Shown: one piece after another, positions 1 through 7,802 of the stretch | Layout of the letters: every line of letters begins with the position of its first letter | Position numbering within the stretch: position 1 is the stretch's first letter | Source of the DNA: Rufibacter psychrotolerans | GTDB taxonomy: Bacteria; Bacteroidota; Bacteroidia; Cytophagales; Hymenobacteraceae | Assembly: GCF_016924645.1 (NCBI RefSeq) | Contig: NZ_JAFFJV010000016.1 | Coordinates: 62,001 to 126,000 of the forward strand | Direction of reading: 5' to 3' | Length of the DNA: 64,000 nt | Program-made: the position numbers and the translations under genes | Notes under the pieces: generated by a model | What the model was told of the DNA's origin: nothing | The model's input: the letters and a program-made list of their open reading frames with translations, nothing else | The model's database searches: none

Positions 1-86
1 GCCTCGGGCCCAAGCCAACTCCTGCCCGGCTCCTGCTTTTCACCGGCCAGATGGCGCAAAACATTTACCAGAGCATTCTTGCTCAT
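1..86 (-). CDS. possible 5' end of a divergent gene, cut by window edge
   Basis: Read on the minus strand from an ATG at 86, 28 codons stay open to the window edge and start MSKNALVNVLRHLAGEKQ. The codons end mostly in G or C, as in the neighbouring genes. It would be divergent from the cyanophycinase gene with about 126 bp between the starts. The fragment is too short to assign a family. It could be chance; the only support is the open frame and codon use. Confidence 0.3.
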   Translation of the reverse strand, partial: MSKNALVNVLRHLAGEKQEPGRSWLGPE

Positions 87-212
87 TTTCAAATAATTAA
101 ACCTACCTTCAGCCTCACCATTGTCAAGGTTGCGCGTATGTACAAGAGCCCACCGGCCCCTGGCGTAACCCCGTGACAGCACCCACACCCATTTAACCCT
201 AAGCCCAACACC

Positions 213-1112
213 ATGGCCACCGAAAAAAGAACCCATATTCCTCACTCAAAAGCCACCAGGGTGATACCCAGGGGCAAGCTGTTGATCATTGGGGGCAAAG
301 AAGACAAAGGCGGGAACCTGGCGGCGCGGGAAAGGGATGCCACCAACATCAACTTTGTTGCCGAGCAGATCATGAAGCGGTTTGTGACGGAGTTGAAGGG
401 CGAGAACCCGCTGGTGGTGGTCATTCCCACGGCCTCGCAGGTACCCGAGGAATCGGCCCGGGACTACATCAAGGTGTTCGGGGAACTGGGGATTTCCAAC
501 GTGCAGGTAGCCGACGTGCGTACCCGAAAAGACGCCAACAACCCCGAGTACGTGGAGTTGGTCCAGAAGGCGGCGGGCATCATGTTCACCGGCGGCGACC
601 AGCTTCGGCTCACAGCCATCTTCGGGGGCTCAGACATGCTGGTGGCCATGAAAGAAACCTACGCGTTTACTGACGTGATTGTGGCCGGCACCAGCGCCGG
701 CGCCGCGGCCATGTCTACGCCCATGATTTACGAGGGCGAGTCGCAGGGCGGCTACATCAAAGGCGACGTGCGCGTGACCACCGGCCTTGAGTTTCTGAAG
801 AACGTGGCCATTGACACCCACTTTCTGGCCCGGGGCCGCATTGTGCGCATGACGCAGGCCATCTGCACCAACCCAGAATGCATTGGCATGGGCCTGGAGG
901 AAGACACGGCCATTCTGGTGACCCAGGGCGGCCACGTGGAAGTGGTGGGCAGCGGCCTGGTGACGGTGATAGACGGCATGGGCCTCACCGAGACCAACAT
1001 CTACGAGATAGGCAACGGCGAACCCTTCACCGCCAAAGGCCTGCGCGTGCACCTGCTGGGCGATAAGGACGAATACGACGTTCCCTCCTACAAACGGTTT
1101 CAGCTACAATAG
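213..1112 (+). CDS. cphB: cyanophycinase (peptidase S51)
   Basis: Serine exopeptidase of family S51 that cuts cyanophycin (arginine-aspartate storage polymer) into beta-Asp-Arg dipeptides in the cytosol. The 299 residues carry the nucleophile elbow GTSAGAAAMS with Ser161, the TGGDQ motif near 126-130, a conserved DTHF near 202-205 and GLEEDTA near 225, all usual for CphB. Length is normal for the family. There is no signal peptide, so the intracellular form is expected. No cyanophycin synthetase gene is visible in the window; it may lie beyond the left edge. A palindromic repeat follows directly at the 3' end. Family assignment is firm; the in vivo substrate is inferred. Confidence 0.93.
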   Translation: MATEKRTHIPHSKATRVIPRGKLLIIGGKEDKGGNLAARERDATNINFVAEQIMKRFVTELKGENPLVVVIPTASQVPEESARDYIKVFGELGISNVQVADVRTRKDANNPEYVELVQKAAGIMFTGGDQLRLTAIFGGSDMLVAMKETYAFTDVIVAGTSAGAAAMSTPMIYEGESQGGYIKGDVRVTTGLEFLKNVAIDTHFLARGRIVRMTQAICTNPECIGMGLEEDTAILVTQGGHVEVVGSGLVTVIDGMGLTETNIYEIGNGEPFTAKGLRVHLLGDKDEYDVPSYKRFQLQ

Positions 1113-1121
1113 CAGCGGGTG

Positions 1122-1159
1122 GGTTTCAGGGCCGTTTTCTCAGAAACGGCCCTGAAACC
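1122..1159. repeat. dispersed palindrome, strong copy
   Basis: Arms of about 16 bp built on CAGGGCCG and CGGCCCTG with outer GGTTT and AAACC, and a short loop. It lies between the convergent cyanophycinase and DUF3817 genes. The T-rich side precedes the stem and the A-rich side follows it, the reverse of an intrinsic terminator. It is a member of the family described in the findings. Confidence 0.8.
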
Positions 1160-1163
1160 AAGC

Positions 1164-1472
1164 CTACCGGGCTGGAGTATCGTTGGCGATTTTTTTGTCG
1201 AAGTAAAACGTACCGAAAGGCACCAGCGACCAGAAGAAGGCCGCCGCCGCTTTCTTAAACGACCAGCGGTACTCAATCCAGACCTGCAGCAGCAAAAACG
1301 CGAACAGCACAAACAGCACCCCGTGCGCCATGCCTGGCCACCGCACCGCTTTCTCAATGCCGCCCACATATTTCAGGGGCATGGCAATAAACAGCAAAAT
1401 CAGGTAAGAGATACCTTCCACAAAGGCAACCAGCCGGAAACGGCCCAACGAAGTATTCAAGGGGAAATGCAT
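1164..1472 (-). CDS. DUF3817 small integral membrane protein
   Basis: A 102-residue membrane protein with three hydrophobic segments (VAFVEGISYLILLFIAMPL, the AHGVLFVLFAFLLLQVWI stretch, and AAAAFFWSLVPFGTFYF). The pattern G-S/I-Y-L-I-L and the VKW/VRWPGMAHG core match DUF3817 (YdzA-like) proteins of unknown function. An upstream in-frame start at 1496 is possible, but it would fall inside the likely promoter -7 box at 1494-1501, so the ATG at 1472 is chosen. The gene converges on cphB and is divergent from dnaE. Family is clear; no function is known. Confidence 0.82.
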   Translation of the reverse strand: MHFPLNTSLGRFRLVAFVEGISYLILLFIAMPLKYVGGIEKAVRWPGMAHGVLFVLFAFLLLQVWIEYRWSFKKAAAAFFWSLVPFGTFYFDKKIANDTPAR

Positions 1473-1493
1473 GGAAACGAAAGTTAGCTGCCG

Positions 1494-1501
1494 CAAAGGT
1501 A
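1494..1501 (-). promoter_or_regulatory. Bacteroidota -7 box for the DUF3817 gene
   Basis: The minus strand reads TACCTTTG, a perfect match to the Bacteroidota -7 consensus TAnnTTTG, about 22 bp before the ATG at 1472. No clear TTG -33 box is seen 19-21 bp further upstream, so confidence is moderate. Confidence 0.45.
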
Positions 1502-1704
1502 CGCCAGCCGTTTAGAATAGTCACCCTCTTAACGCAGGAAGCTTCTTACATCGTATAAACGCTATTTTCCTCCCCTGCTTGCGCCCATTTTGTTTTGCGC
1601 CTGATTTCCAGAAAACAAGACCCAAACGCCTCTTTGGGGCGCAACTTTTACCCCTGTATCCGGTGTTTTCTTTGTATCTTCGTAGTCCGTTTTGCGTCCA
1701 TTTT

Positions 1705-1738
1705 CAACTCAGGACTCAAGACTCAGAACTCTAGACTA
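1705..1738. repeat. ACTCAGGACTC-type short tandem repeat
   Basis: Degenerate tandem units of about 8 bp (ACTCAGG, ACTCAAG, ACTCAGA, ACTCTAG) lie immediately before the dnaE start. A sister copy is at 7771-7797, and an inverted one is inside the end of a glycosyltransferase gene at 32461-32491. Confidence 0.7.
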
Positions 1739-1747
1739 TTTACCGCC

Positions 1748-4700
1748 GTGCCAGATTTTTCCCACCTCCATACCCACACCCAGTACTCGTTGCTAGACGG
1801 GGCCGCCAGCATCAGTGCGCTTATGAAAAAGGCGCAGGCCGATGGCATGAAAGCCGTCGCCATGACCGACCACGGCAACATGTTCGGGGCGTTCAACTTC
1901 GTGGCCGAGGCCAACAAGTACAACGTGAAACCCATTGTGGGCTGCGAGTTTTACCTGGTGGAAGACCGCTTCCAGAAATCCTTCTCCAAGGAGCAGAAAG
2001 ACGTGCGGCACCACCAACTGTTGCTGGCCAAAGACCAGGAAGGCTACCAGAACCTGGCCAAGCTCTGTTCCTACTCCTACATTGACGGGCTTTACAGCAA
2101 GTGGCCGCGCATTGACAAGGAACTGCTCCTGAAATACCACAAAGGCCTTATTGCCACTAGCTGCTGTATCGGGGCAGAATTGCCGCAGGCCATCCTCTGG
2201 AAAGGCGAGGAAGAAGCCGAGAAACTCCTGAAATGGTGGCTGAACGTATTTGGCGAGGATTTCTACATTGAGATCCAGCGCCACGGCCTCATGAACATTG
2301 ACGGCACCGGCAAAAGCCAGGAAGACGTAAACCAGGTGCTGCTTAAATGGGCCATCAAGTACAACGTGAAGGTCATCTGCACCAACGACTCGCACTATGT
2401 AGACCAAACCGACTGGAGCGCGCATGACATTCTCCTTTGCGTGAACACCGGTGAGCAGCAGAGCGTGCCCGTTGGTGACTTTAGAACCAACTACTTCCGT
2501 TTAATGAGCGGCCAGGGCGAGGTGATCTATGATACTCTGGACAACATCCGGAAGTCTTACAGCCACGACGACAACGTGCGCCGCATGCTTTACCGCATTG
2601 AGGAAGAGCTGCAGAAACCGCGCCCCGCGGACCGTTTCGGATTCCCGAACGACCAGTTCTACTTTAAGTCACAGGCCGAGATGAACGAGCTGTTCAAGGA
2701 CGTTCCGTTTGCCGTAGACAACACCAACGAGATTGTAGACAAGATCACGCCGCCCAAGCTGCAGCGCGATATCCTGTTGCCTAACTTCCCGCTTCCTCCG
2801 GAGCACCCCACCGCCGACTTGTTCCTGCGCCACTTAACCTTTGAAGGAGCCAAGAAACGCTACGGCGAAATCACCCCTGAAATTGAGGAGCGCCTGAACT
2901 ACGAGCTGGGCATCATTGAAACCATGGGTTTTGCGGGGTACTTCCTCATTGTGCAGGACTTCATCAACAAAGGCCGCGATATGGGCGTGGCCGTGGGCCC
3001 GGGCCGGGGTTCGGCGGCGGGTTCTGCCGTGGCGTACTGCGTGGGGATTACCAACATTGACCCCATCAAGTACTCGCTGCTGTTTGAGCGTTTCCTGAAT
3101 CCTGAGCGGGTATCCATGCCCGATATTGATATTGACTTTGATGACGTGAACCGTCAGCGCGTGATTGACTACGTGGTAGACAAGTACGGCAAAACGCAGG
3201 TGGCCCAGATCATCACCTTCGGTACCATGGCCGCCAAATCGTCTATTAAAGACGTAGCGCGTGCCCTGGACTTACCCTTGGCCGAGGCCAACGAACTGGC
3301 TAAAATGGTACCGGAAGCGCCGGGCACTACCCTGGCCAAAGCCTTCATAGAAGCCCCGGAACTCGCCTCCATCCGGGAGCAAAGCGACCTGAAAGGCGAA
3401 ACCCTTCGGCTCGCTGAGAAACTGGAAGGCTCCGTTCGGAACACCGGTATTCACGCGGCAGGGGTTATCATCGCGCCGGATGACATCACCAACTACATTC
3501 CGGTTTCTACCTCCAAGGACTCTGACCTCCTGGTGACGCAGTTTGACGGAAAGGTGATTGAAAGCGCGGGCATGCTGAAGATGGACTTTTTGGGTCTGAA
3601 AACCCTGTCCATTTTGAAGGATGCTATGGCGCTTATCAAGCGGAACCACGGCGTGGAGATCGACATTGACAACATTCCGCTGGACGACGAGAAAACCTAC
3701 GCCCTCTACCAGCGCGGCGATACCATTGGTACGTTCCAGTTTGAGTCTGAAGGGATGCGCATGTACCTCAAAGACCTGAAGCCGACCAATATTGAAGACT
3801 TGATTGCCATGAACGCCTTGTACCGTCCGGGCCCGATGCAGTTCATCCCGAACTTCATTAACCGGAAGCAAGGCAAGGAAGAAGTGGAATACCCACATGA
3901 CCTGCTGGAGCCGATTCTGAAGAATACCTACGGAATCATGGTGTACCAGGAGCAGATTATGCAGACGGCTCAGATTCTGGCAGGCTACTCCCTGGGTGGT
4001 GCCGACTTGTTGCGCCGGGCCATGGGTAAGAAAGACATGAAGAAAATGGCCCTGGAGCGCGAGAAATTCGTGGCCGGCGCCAAGGAGATTCATAACATCC
4101 CGGCCAAGCACGCCTCTGAGGTGTTTGACGTGATGGAGAAGTTCGCGCAATACGGCTTTAACCGCTCGCACTCCGCCGCTTACTCCGTAGTCGCGTACCA
4201 GACCGGTTACCTCAAGGCGCATTACCCCGCTGAGTACATGGCGGCCGTGCTTACCCACAACATGAACGACATCAAGAAGGTGACGTTCTTTATTGAGGAG
4301 GCACGCAAGCAGCAGATTCAGGTATTGGGACCAGACGTGAACGAATCCATCCACCAGTTTAACGTGAACCAGCAGGGGCAAATCCGTTTCGGGATGGGGG
4401 CTGTGAAAGGAACCGGTGAAGCCGCCGTGGAAGCCATCATTGAGGAACGTGAGAAGAACGGCCCGTACACCGATATCTTTGACTTCGCGAAACGCGTGAA
4501 CCTGCGCGCCGTGAACAAGAAAACCTTTGAAAGCTTAGCCCAGGCCGGCGCTTTTGACTCGTTTGAACGCTACCACCGCGCCCAGTATCTGGAAACCCCG
4601 GAAGGCGAAAGCATCAACCTGATTGAAAAGGCCGTACGCTTCGGTAACCAGTTCCAGGCCGAGAAAAACGCCGCCCAGCAATCACTCTTTGGCGGTGGCG

Positions 4701-5383
4701 GTGCCGTAGACATGCCGTTACCAAAAGTGCCGGATGTACAGCCCTGGACGTTGACCGAGATGCTGCGCCGCGAGAAAGAAGTAATCGGGTTCTACCTCTC
4801 GGGGCACCCGTTGGATCAGTTTAGGCTGGAGATCGATTCCTACTGTACCTGTAGCCTGGACCGCATCGCTGAGTTCAAGAACCGAGATGTGAACGTGGCT
4901 GGTATTGTGAGCAACATTGTGGTGCGTACCGGTAAAAACGGCAATCCGTTTATGCTCTTCTCGCTGGAAGATTACGAGTCTTCTCTGGGCATGGCGCTGT
5001 TTGGCGAGGATTTCGTGAAGTTCTCGCCGTACATCAAAGAGGGCATGTACCTGTTCATCCGGGCCAAAGTGACCTTACGCTACAAGTCTGAGGACCAGTG
5101 GGAACTGAAGCCCATCTCCATGCAGCTCTTAAGTGATGTGGCCGACAAAATGGCCAAAGGCGTGCGCATGGACATTGACATCCGCAACATCAACGCCATG
5201 CTCATTGATCGTCTGGAAGAAGCCGCCATCAACAGCCCGGGTCAGAAGAAGCTGGAACTGGTGCTCACCGAGCCCGGGGAACGTTTAGCGGTGGAGTTGT
5301 TCAGCCGCAAGTACCGCATTGACCCGAAGGCGTTTCTGGAAAACGTGAAGGATTTGGAAGTGGCAACGTGCCAGTTGATATAG
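1748..5383 (+). CDS. dnaE: DNA polymerase III subunit alpha
   Basis: Replicative polymerase subunit of 1211 residues. The N-terminal PHP domain starts with SHLHTHTQYSLLDG; GPGRGSAAGS lies near residue 417; the catalytic aspartates are D459, D461 (PDIDIDF) and D613 (KMDFLG). The tandem HhH and OB-fold (DVNVAGIVSNIVVRTG) regions follow. QQSLFG at residues 977-982 resembles an internal beta-clamp-binding motif. The frame is open upstream to 1595, but that stretch is not DnaE-like and contains a repeat. Homologues begin at PDFSHLH, so the GTG at 1748 is taken as the start. A strong terminator follows, so the gene is probably monocistronic. Confidence 0.97.
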   Translation: MPDFSHLHTHTQYSLLDGAASISALMKKAQADGMKAVAMTDHGNMFGAFNFVAEANKYNVKPIVGCEFYLVEDRFQKSFSKEQKDVRHHQLLLAKDQEGYQNLAKLCSYSYIDGLYSKWPRIDKELLLKYHKGLIATSCCIGAELPQAILWKGEEEAEKLLKWWLNVFGEDFYIEIQRHGLMNIDGTGKSQEDVNQVLLKWAIKYNVKVICTNDSHYVDQTDWSAHDILLCVNTGEQQSVPVGDFRTNYFRLMSGQGEVIYDTLDNIRKSYSHDDNVRRMLYRIEEELQKPRPADRFGFPNDQFYFKSQAEMNELFKDVPFAVDNTNEIVDKITPPKLQRDILLPNFPLPPEHPTADLFLRHLTFEGAKKRYGEITPEIEERLNYELGIIETMGFAGYFLIVQDFINKGRDMGVAVGPGRGSAAGSAVAYCVGITNIDPIKYSLLFERFLNPERVSMPDIDIDFDDVNRQRVIDYVVDKYGKTQVAQIITFGTMAAKSSIKDVARALDLPLAEANELAKMVPEAPGTTLAKAFIEAPELASIREQSDLKGETLRLAEKLEGSVRNTGIHAAGVIIAPDDITNYIPVSTSKDSDLLVTQFDGKVIESAGMLKMDFLGLKTLSILKDAMALIKRNHGVEIDIDNIPLDDEKTYALYQRGDTIGTFQFESEGMRMYLKDLKPTNIEDLIAMNALYRPGPMQFIPNFINRKQGKEEVEYPHDLLEPILKNTYGIMVYQEQIMQTAQILAGYSLGGADLLRRAMGKKDMKKMALEREKFVAGAKEIHNIPAKHASEVFDVMEKFAQYGFNRSHSAAYSVVAYQTGYLKAHYPAEYMAAVLTHNMNDIKKVTFFIEEARKQQIQVLGPDVNESIHQFNVNQQGQIRFGMGAVKGTGEAAVEAIIEEREKNGPYTDIFDFAKRVNLRAVNKKTFESLAQAGAFDSFERYHRAQYLETPEGESINLIEKAVRFGNQFQAEKNAAQQSLFGGGGAVDMPLPKVPDVQPWTLTEMLRREKEVIGFYLSGHPLDQFRLEIDSYCTCSLDRIAEFKNRDVNVAGIVSNIVVRTGKNGNPFMLFSLEDYESSLGMALFGEDFVKFSPYIKEGMYLFIRAKVTLRYKSEDQWELKPISMQLLSDVADKMAKGVRMDIDIRNINAMLIDRLEEAAINSPGQKKLELVLTEPGERLAVELFSRKYRIDPKAFLENVKDLEVATCQLI

Positions 5384-5401
5384 AAAGCTAAAGGAAAGAA
5401 A

Positions 5402-5450
5402 AAAGCAGTAAGCCCATCAATTTGAGTATTGATGGGCTTTCTGCTTTTTC
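5402..5450 (+). terminator. intrinsic terminator after dnaE
   Basis: An 11-bp perfect stem AAGCCCATCAA/TTGATGGGCTT (5410-5420 and 5429-5439) is extended by an outer AAAGCAG/CTGCTTT pairing and followed by a T-run. It lies 18 bp after the dnaE stop. Confidence 0.9.
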
Positions 5451-5590
5451 TGCTTATAGCGAATATAGTTCTAGAATTTTAGTTTTCTGCTTCTACTTCG
5501 CCGCTTTGGAAGAACTTAACCGCCCTGTGCAGAAACTGGTTTGAAGAATCTAGTAATTGAAAACCGCCTATTACTCAGAGTTTTCAGGAG

Positions 5591-6082
5591 TTAGTTAATC
5601 TCACCTATAACTGCACACTGACCTGTTAATCTAATTTTATCGGTTTCCTCTTTGTAGTCAATGGTTTTTACAATTCTATAACTTTTTATATCTGGGGTAT
5701 AGCTTTTTACTTTCTCAAGTTGAGTATTTAGACTAGCCAAATCCTTTGCAGAGTAAAATTTATAGCTCAAATGCGTGCTTTTGTTAGAGGAACATGAAAT
5801 AGTGTTCTCCACTAACGCAATCACATTGCCACTCCAGTTAAAATGGTGGAATGACTCCACGTAAGTGTCTGCATTTTTCTCCTTCGCAGCCGCTATGAAT
5901 TGATCTCTGGTCTGCTGGTCACAAACCCATGCATAACCATAGCGCGCCATTCTTGGATTGCAACCTGGTACTTTCTCCTGTACCCTATACCCCACAAAAG
6001 TCCATTTTACAGGATTTTGGGCGAAAGCCGCAGATGGCAGCATCCCCAATAACACAATCGTTAGAATCAACAATTTTCTCAT
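5591..6082 (-). CDS. secreted protein of unknown function
   Basis: A 163-residue protein beginning MRKLLILTIVLLGMLPSAAF, a typical Sec signal peptide with cleavage likely after AFA, so it is exported to the periplasm or beyond. The mature part has four cysteines (CNPR, VCDQQ, ISCSS, GQCAV) that could pair. An ATG three codons upstream is possible, but the lysine/arginine start at 6082 fits a signal peptide better. The gene and its flanks (about 5.45-6.3 kb) are clearly more AT-rich than their neighbours, which may mean recent acquisition. I do not recognise the family. Confidence 0.7.
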   Translation of the reverse strand: MRKLLILTIVLLGMLPSAAFAQNPVKWTFVGYRVQEKVPGCNPRMARYGYAWVCDQQTRDQFIAAAKEKNADTYVESFHHFNWSGNVIALVENTISCSSNKSTHLSYKFYSAKDLASLNTQLEKVKSYTPDIKSYRIVKTIDYKEETDKIRLTGQCAVIGEIN

Positions 6083-6256
6083 ACTCCACATTTTTCCAGA
6101 TCTACAAATACCTTTTTGTACTTATTCGGCATCAAAGGTAAGAAACTATTCAGCAACTCTCTGCCCCTGGCCTGCCAGGCGAAATATTCTTTGGATGGGC
6201 CTTGTTGCTTTTTTGCGGCGTTTTCAGGAAAGGGTAGGAAAACCCGGAATAGTATC

Positions 6257-6290
6257 TTTTGCCTCATTTATGCTGGTTTTCCTATATTTA
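6257..6290 (+). promoter_or_regulatory. candidate promoter, TTTTG-N21-TATATTTA
   Basis: TTTTG at 6257-6261 and TATATTTA at 6283-6290 are separated by 21 bp, close to the Bacteroidota -33/-7 consensus (one mismatch in the -7 box). It lies 22 bp before the ATG of the membrane protein gene at 6313. Confidence 0.45.
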
Positions 6291-6312
6291 GGTTGAACCA
6301 CCGGCAACGTCT

Positions 6313-7077
6313 ATGCACCTTTCCCTCACCCCCAAGAACCTGCTCGCGTTTCTGGCGCTCTTGTTTATCTGCCATGAACTGCATGAACTGGCCCATACTC
6401 TTATGCAGTACGTGATCTGTGGGTGCTGGGGGCCAAGGGACTTCCTGGGCTGGAAAACCTGCGGAGCGTGTGACACCAGAATTCTGGCTACCTGGATCTT
6501 TCTGTTCGGGCCGCTGCTGTCGTACGGGCTCATGTGGGTGGCATTCGGGCTGATGGCTCCGGGCAAACGTGCGGGGCAGAAGGCGCTTGGCTGGGCGTTG
6601 CTTTTTGCCAATCTGCCACTGGGGCGCCTTATTCCTGTGCTGGACCGCGAAGGCGATGAGTCCCTGATTACCCGCAACATCATCAATAAAGAATCCATGA
6701 CCGTATTGTCTTGGGGCACAGAGCTGGCCCTTGTATTCCTGCTCACTCTTCCGGTGCTGTTCAGGGCCTGGCAGGTGCTAGAAGCCAGACACCGGGTCTG
6801 GGTCTATGCCGGCTTTCTGACGCTGCCCCTGCTGGCGGAATCGCTGTTGATGAATGGGTTGGCCAACTGGTTTCTGCGGCAGAAGGTGCTGGCAGGGGAT
6901 GGCATCCTGGGGAGCCCCGTTTTGATGAATGTCTGGAATGCCGGTTGGCTCCTGGTGCTGCTGTTTACCTATGAGCATTTATACACCCTGCTGCGCCCCG
7001 CGCAACCGGCCATAGACCCTGCCAGAGAGGCACCCGCCGGCTCGTTGTTAACGTTCAAAAAGGAGAAAAGACCTTAG
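6313..7077 (+). CDS. polytopic membrane protein with HELAH motif
   Basis: A 254-residue protein with about six hydrophobic segments. The first helix ends in CHELHELAHTL, which contains an HExxH zinc-protease signature (H24, E25, H28) at a membrane face, as in site-2 (M50) proteases. A second motif of the M50 type (NPxxG/DG) is not convincing: NLPLGRLIPVLDREGDES near residues 101-118 is the closest. It may therefore be a degenerate or atypical intramembrane metalloprotein rather than an active protease. It stands alone between the AT-rich secreted gene and trxA. Function is not assigned. Confidence 0.72.
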   Translation: MHLSLTPKNLLAFLALLFICHELHELAHTLMQYVICGCWGPRDFLGWKTCGACDTRILATWIFLFGPLLSYGLMWVAFGLMAPGKRAGQKALGWALLFANLPLGRLIPVLDREGDESLITRNIINKESMTVLSWGTELALVFLLTLPVLFRAWQVLEARHRVWVYAGFLTLPLLAESLLMNGLANWFLRQKVLAGDGILGSPVLMNVWNAGWLLVLLFTYEHLYTLLRPAQPAIDPAREAPAGSLLTFKKEKRP

Positions 7078-7208
7078 AGACGGCCCCGCCATTCTGTCAT
7101 GCGTTTATCTTTGTCTCTCAGCCCCAACCTTTTCCCGGTGAATCAGTAGATATACTAGTTTTACAGGCGTTTTCCCCCAAACAGGCCGCCACGGTATCCT
7201 TTAGGATA

Positions 7209-7240
7209 TTGACAAACCTGACACAAATGCGTTAGTTTTA
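7209..7240 (+). promoter_or_regulatory. candidate promoter of the thioredoxin gene
   Basis: TTG at 7209-7211 (within TTGACA) and TAGTTTTA at 7233-7240 are 21 bp apart, matching the Bacteroidota pattern with one mismatch. This gives a leader of about 70 nt before the ATG at 7315. A second TATTTTTG at 7262-7269 is a possible alternative -7 box. Confidence 0.45.
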
Positions 7241-7314
7241 CTAAACCAAAGCAGTTGGTTCTATTTTTGAACCAGGTCTTTCATCGTTATAGATACTTAT
7301 ATAAACAGACAATT

Positions 7315-7641
7315 ATGGCACATAAAGCAATCGAGATCACCGATGCCAACTTCGAGGAGATCATCAATTCAGATAAACCCGTTCTGGTAGACTTTTGGGC
7401 AGAGTGGTGCGGCCCTTGCCGCATGGTAGGCCCGGTAGTAGAGGAACTGGCCGGCGACTATGAAGGCCGGGTGGTAGTAGGAAAAGTGGACGTTGACGCC
7501 AACCCACAGACTTCTGCCAAGTTCGGGATCCGTAGCATTCCAACCCTGTTGGTTTTCAAGAACGGACAAGTAGTAGACAAACAAGTTGGTGCCGTTCCTA
7601 AGAACGTACTGGCCCAGAAATTAGATGGTCAGTTAGCGTAA
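7315..7641 (+). CDS. trxA: thioredoxin
   Basis: Cytosolic thiol-disulfide oxidoreductase of 108 residues, the standard size. The redox site is WCGPC with C32 and C35; the cis-proline region is SIPTLLVFKNG; the buried D26 lies in VDFWAEW. The frame is open from 7255, but the AHKAIEITDANF start matches normal thioredoxin N-termini, so the ATG at 7315 is used. The gene stands alone between a promoter candidate and a very strong terminator. It would supply electrons to reductases such as the DsbD-type protein encoded at 16.8 kb; that link is inference. Confidence 0.96.
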   Translation: MAHKAIEITDANFEEIINSDKPVLVDFWAEWCGPCRMVGPVVEELAGDYEGRVVVGKVDVDANPQTSAKFGIRSIPTLLVFKNGQVVDKQVGAVPKNVLAQKLDGQLA

Positions 7642-7661
7642 GCCACACCTTCTTTCCCATA

Positions 7662-7706
7662 CAAACAAGAAAGCCGCCCTTTTGCAAGGGTGGCTTTCTT
7701 GTTTTA
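7662..7706 (+). terminator. intrinsic terminator after trxA
   Basis: A 19-bp stem (7663-7681 with 7686-7704; one G-U pair) with a 4-nt loop is preceded by an A-rich and followed by a T-rich tract. Confidence 0.92.
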
Positions 7707-7736
7707 GGTCTGATTTCTGACAAACGGCCCTAAAAC
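7701..7736. repeat. dispersed palindrome copy
   Basis: Arms GTTTTAGGTCTG and CGGCCCTAAAAC flank a short loop between the convergent trxA and 643-residue protein genes. It abuts the trxA terminator. Confidence 0.65.
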
Positions 7737-7802
7737 AGAATCCTGTCTTAAAAACCAGTCCTTACCTTTCCAACTCGGGACTCAGGACTCAGAACTATCC
7801 AC

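Noticed and set aside
3272..4381. 369-codon open frame antisense to dnaE
   Set aside because: Its sequence is rich in Val, His and Leu with no family resemblance, and dnaE on the other strand is complete; it is a by-product of codon use.
6079..6267. Small frame upstream of the AT-rich secreted protein
   Set aside because: No start context or motif; it overlaps both the secreted gene start and the region before the next promoter.
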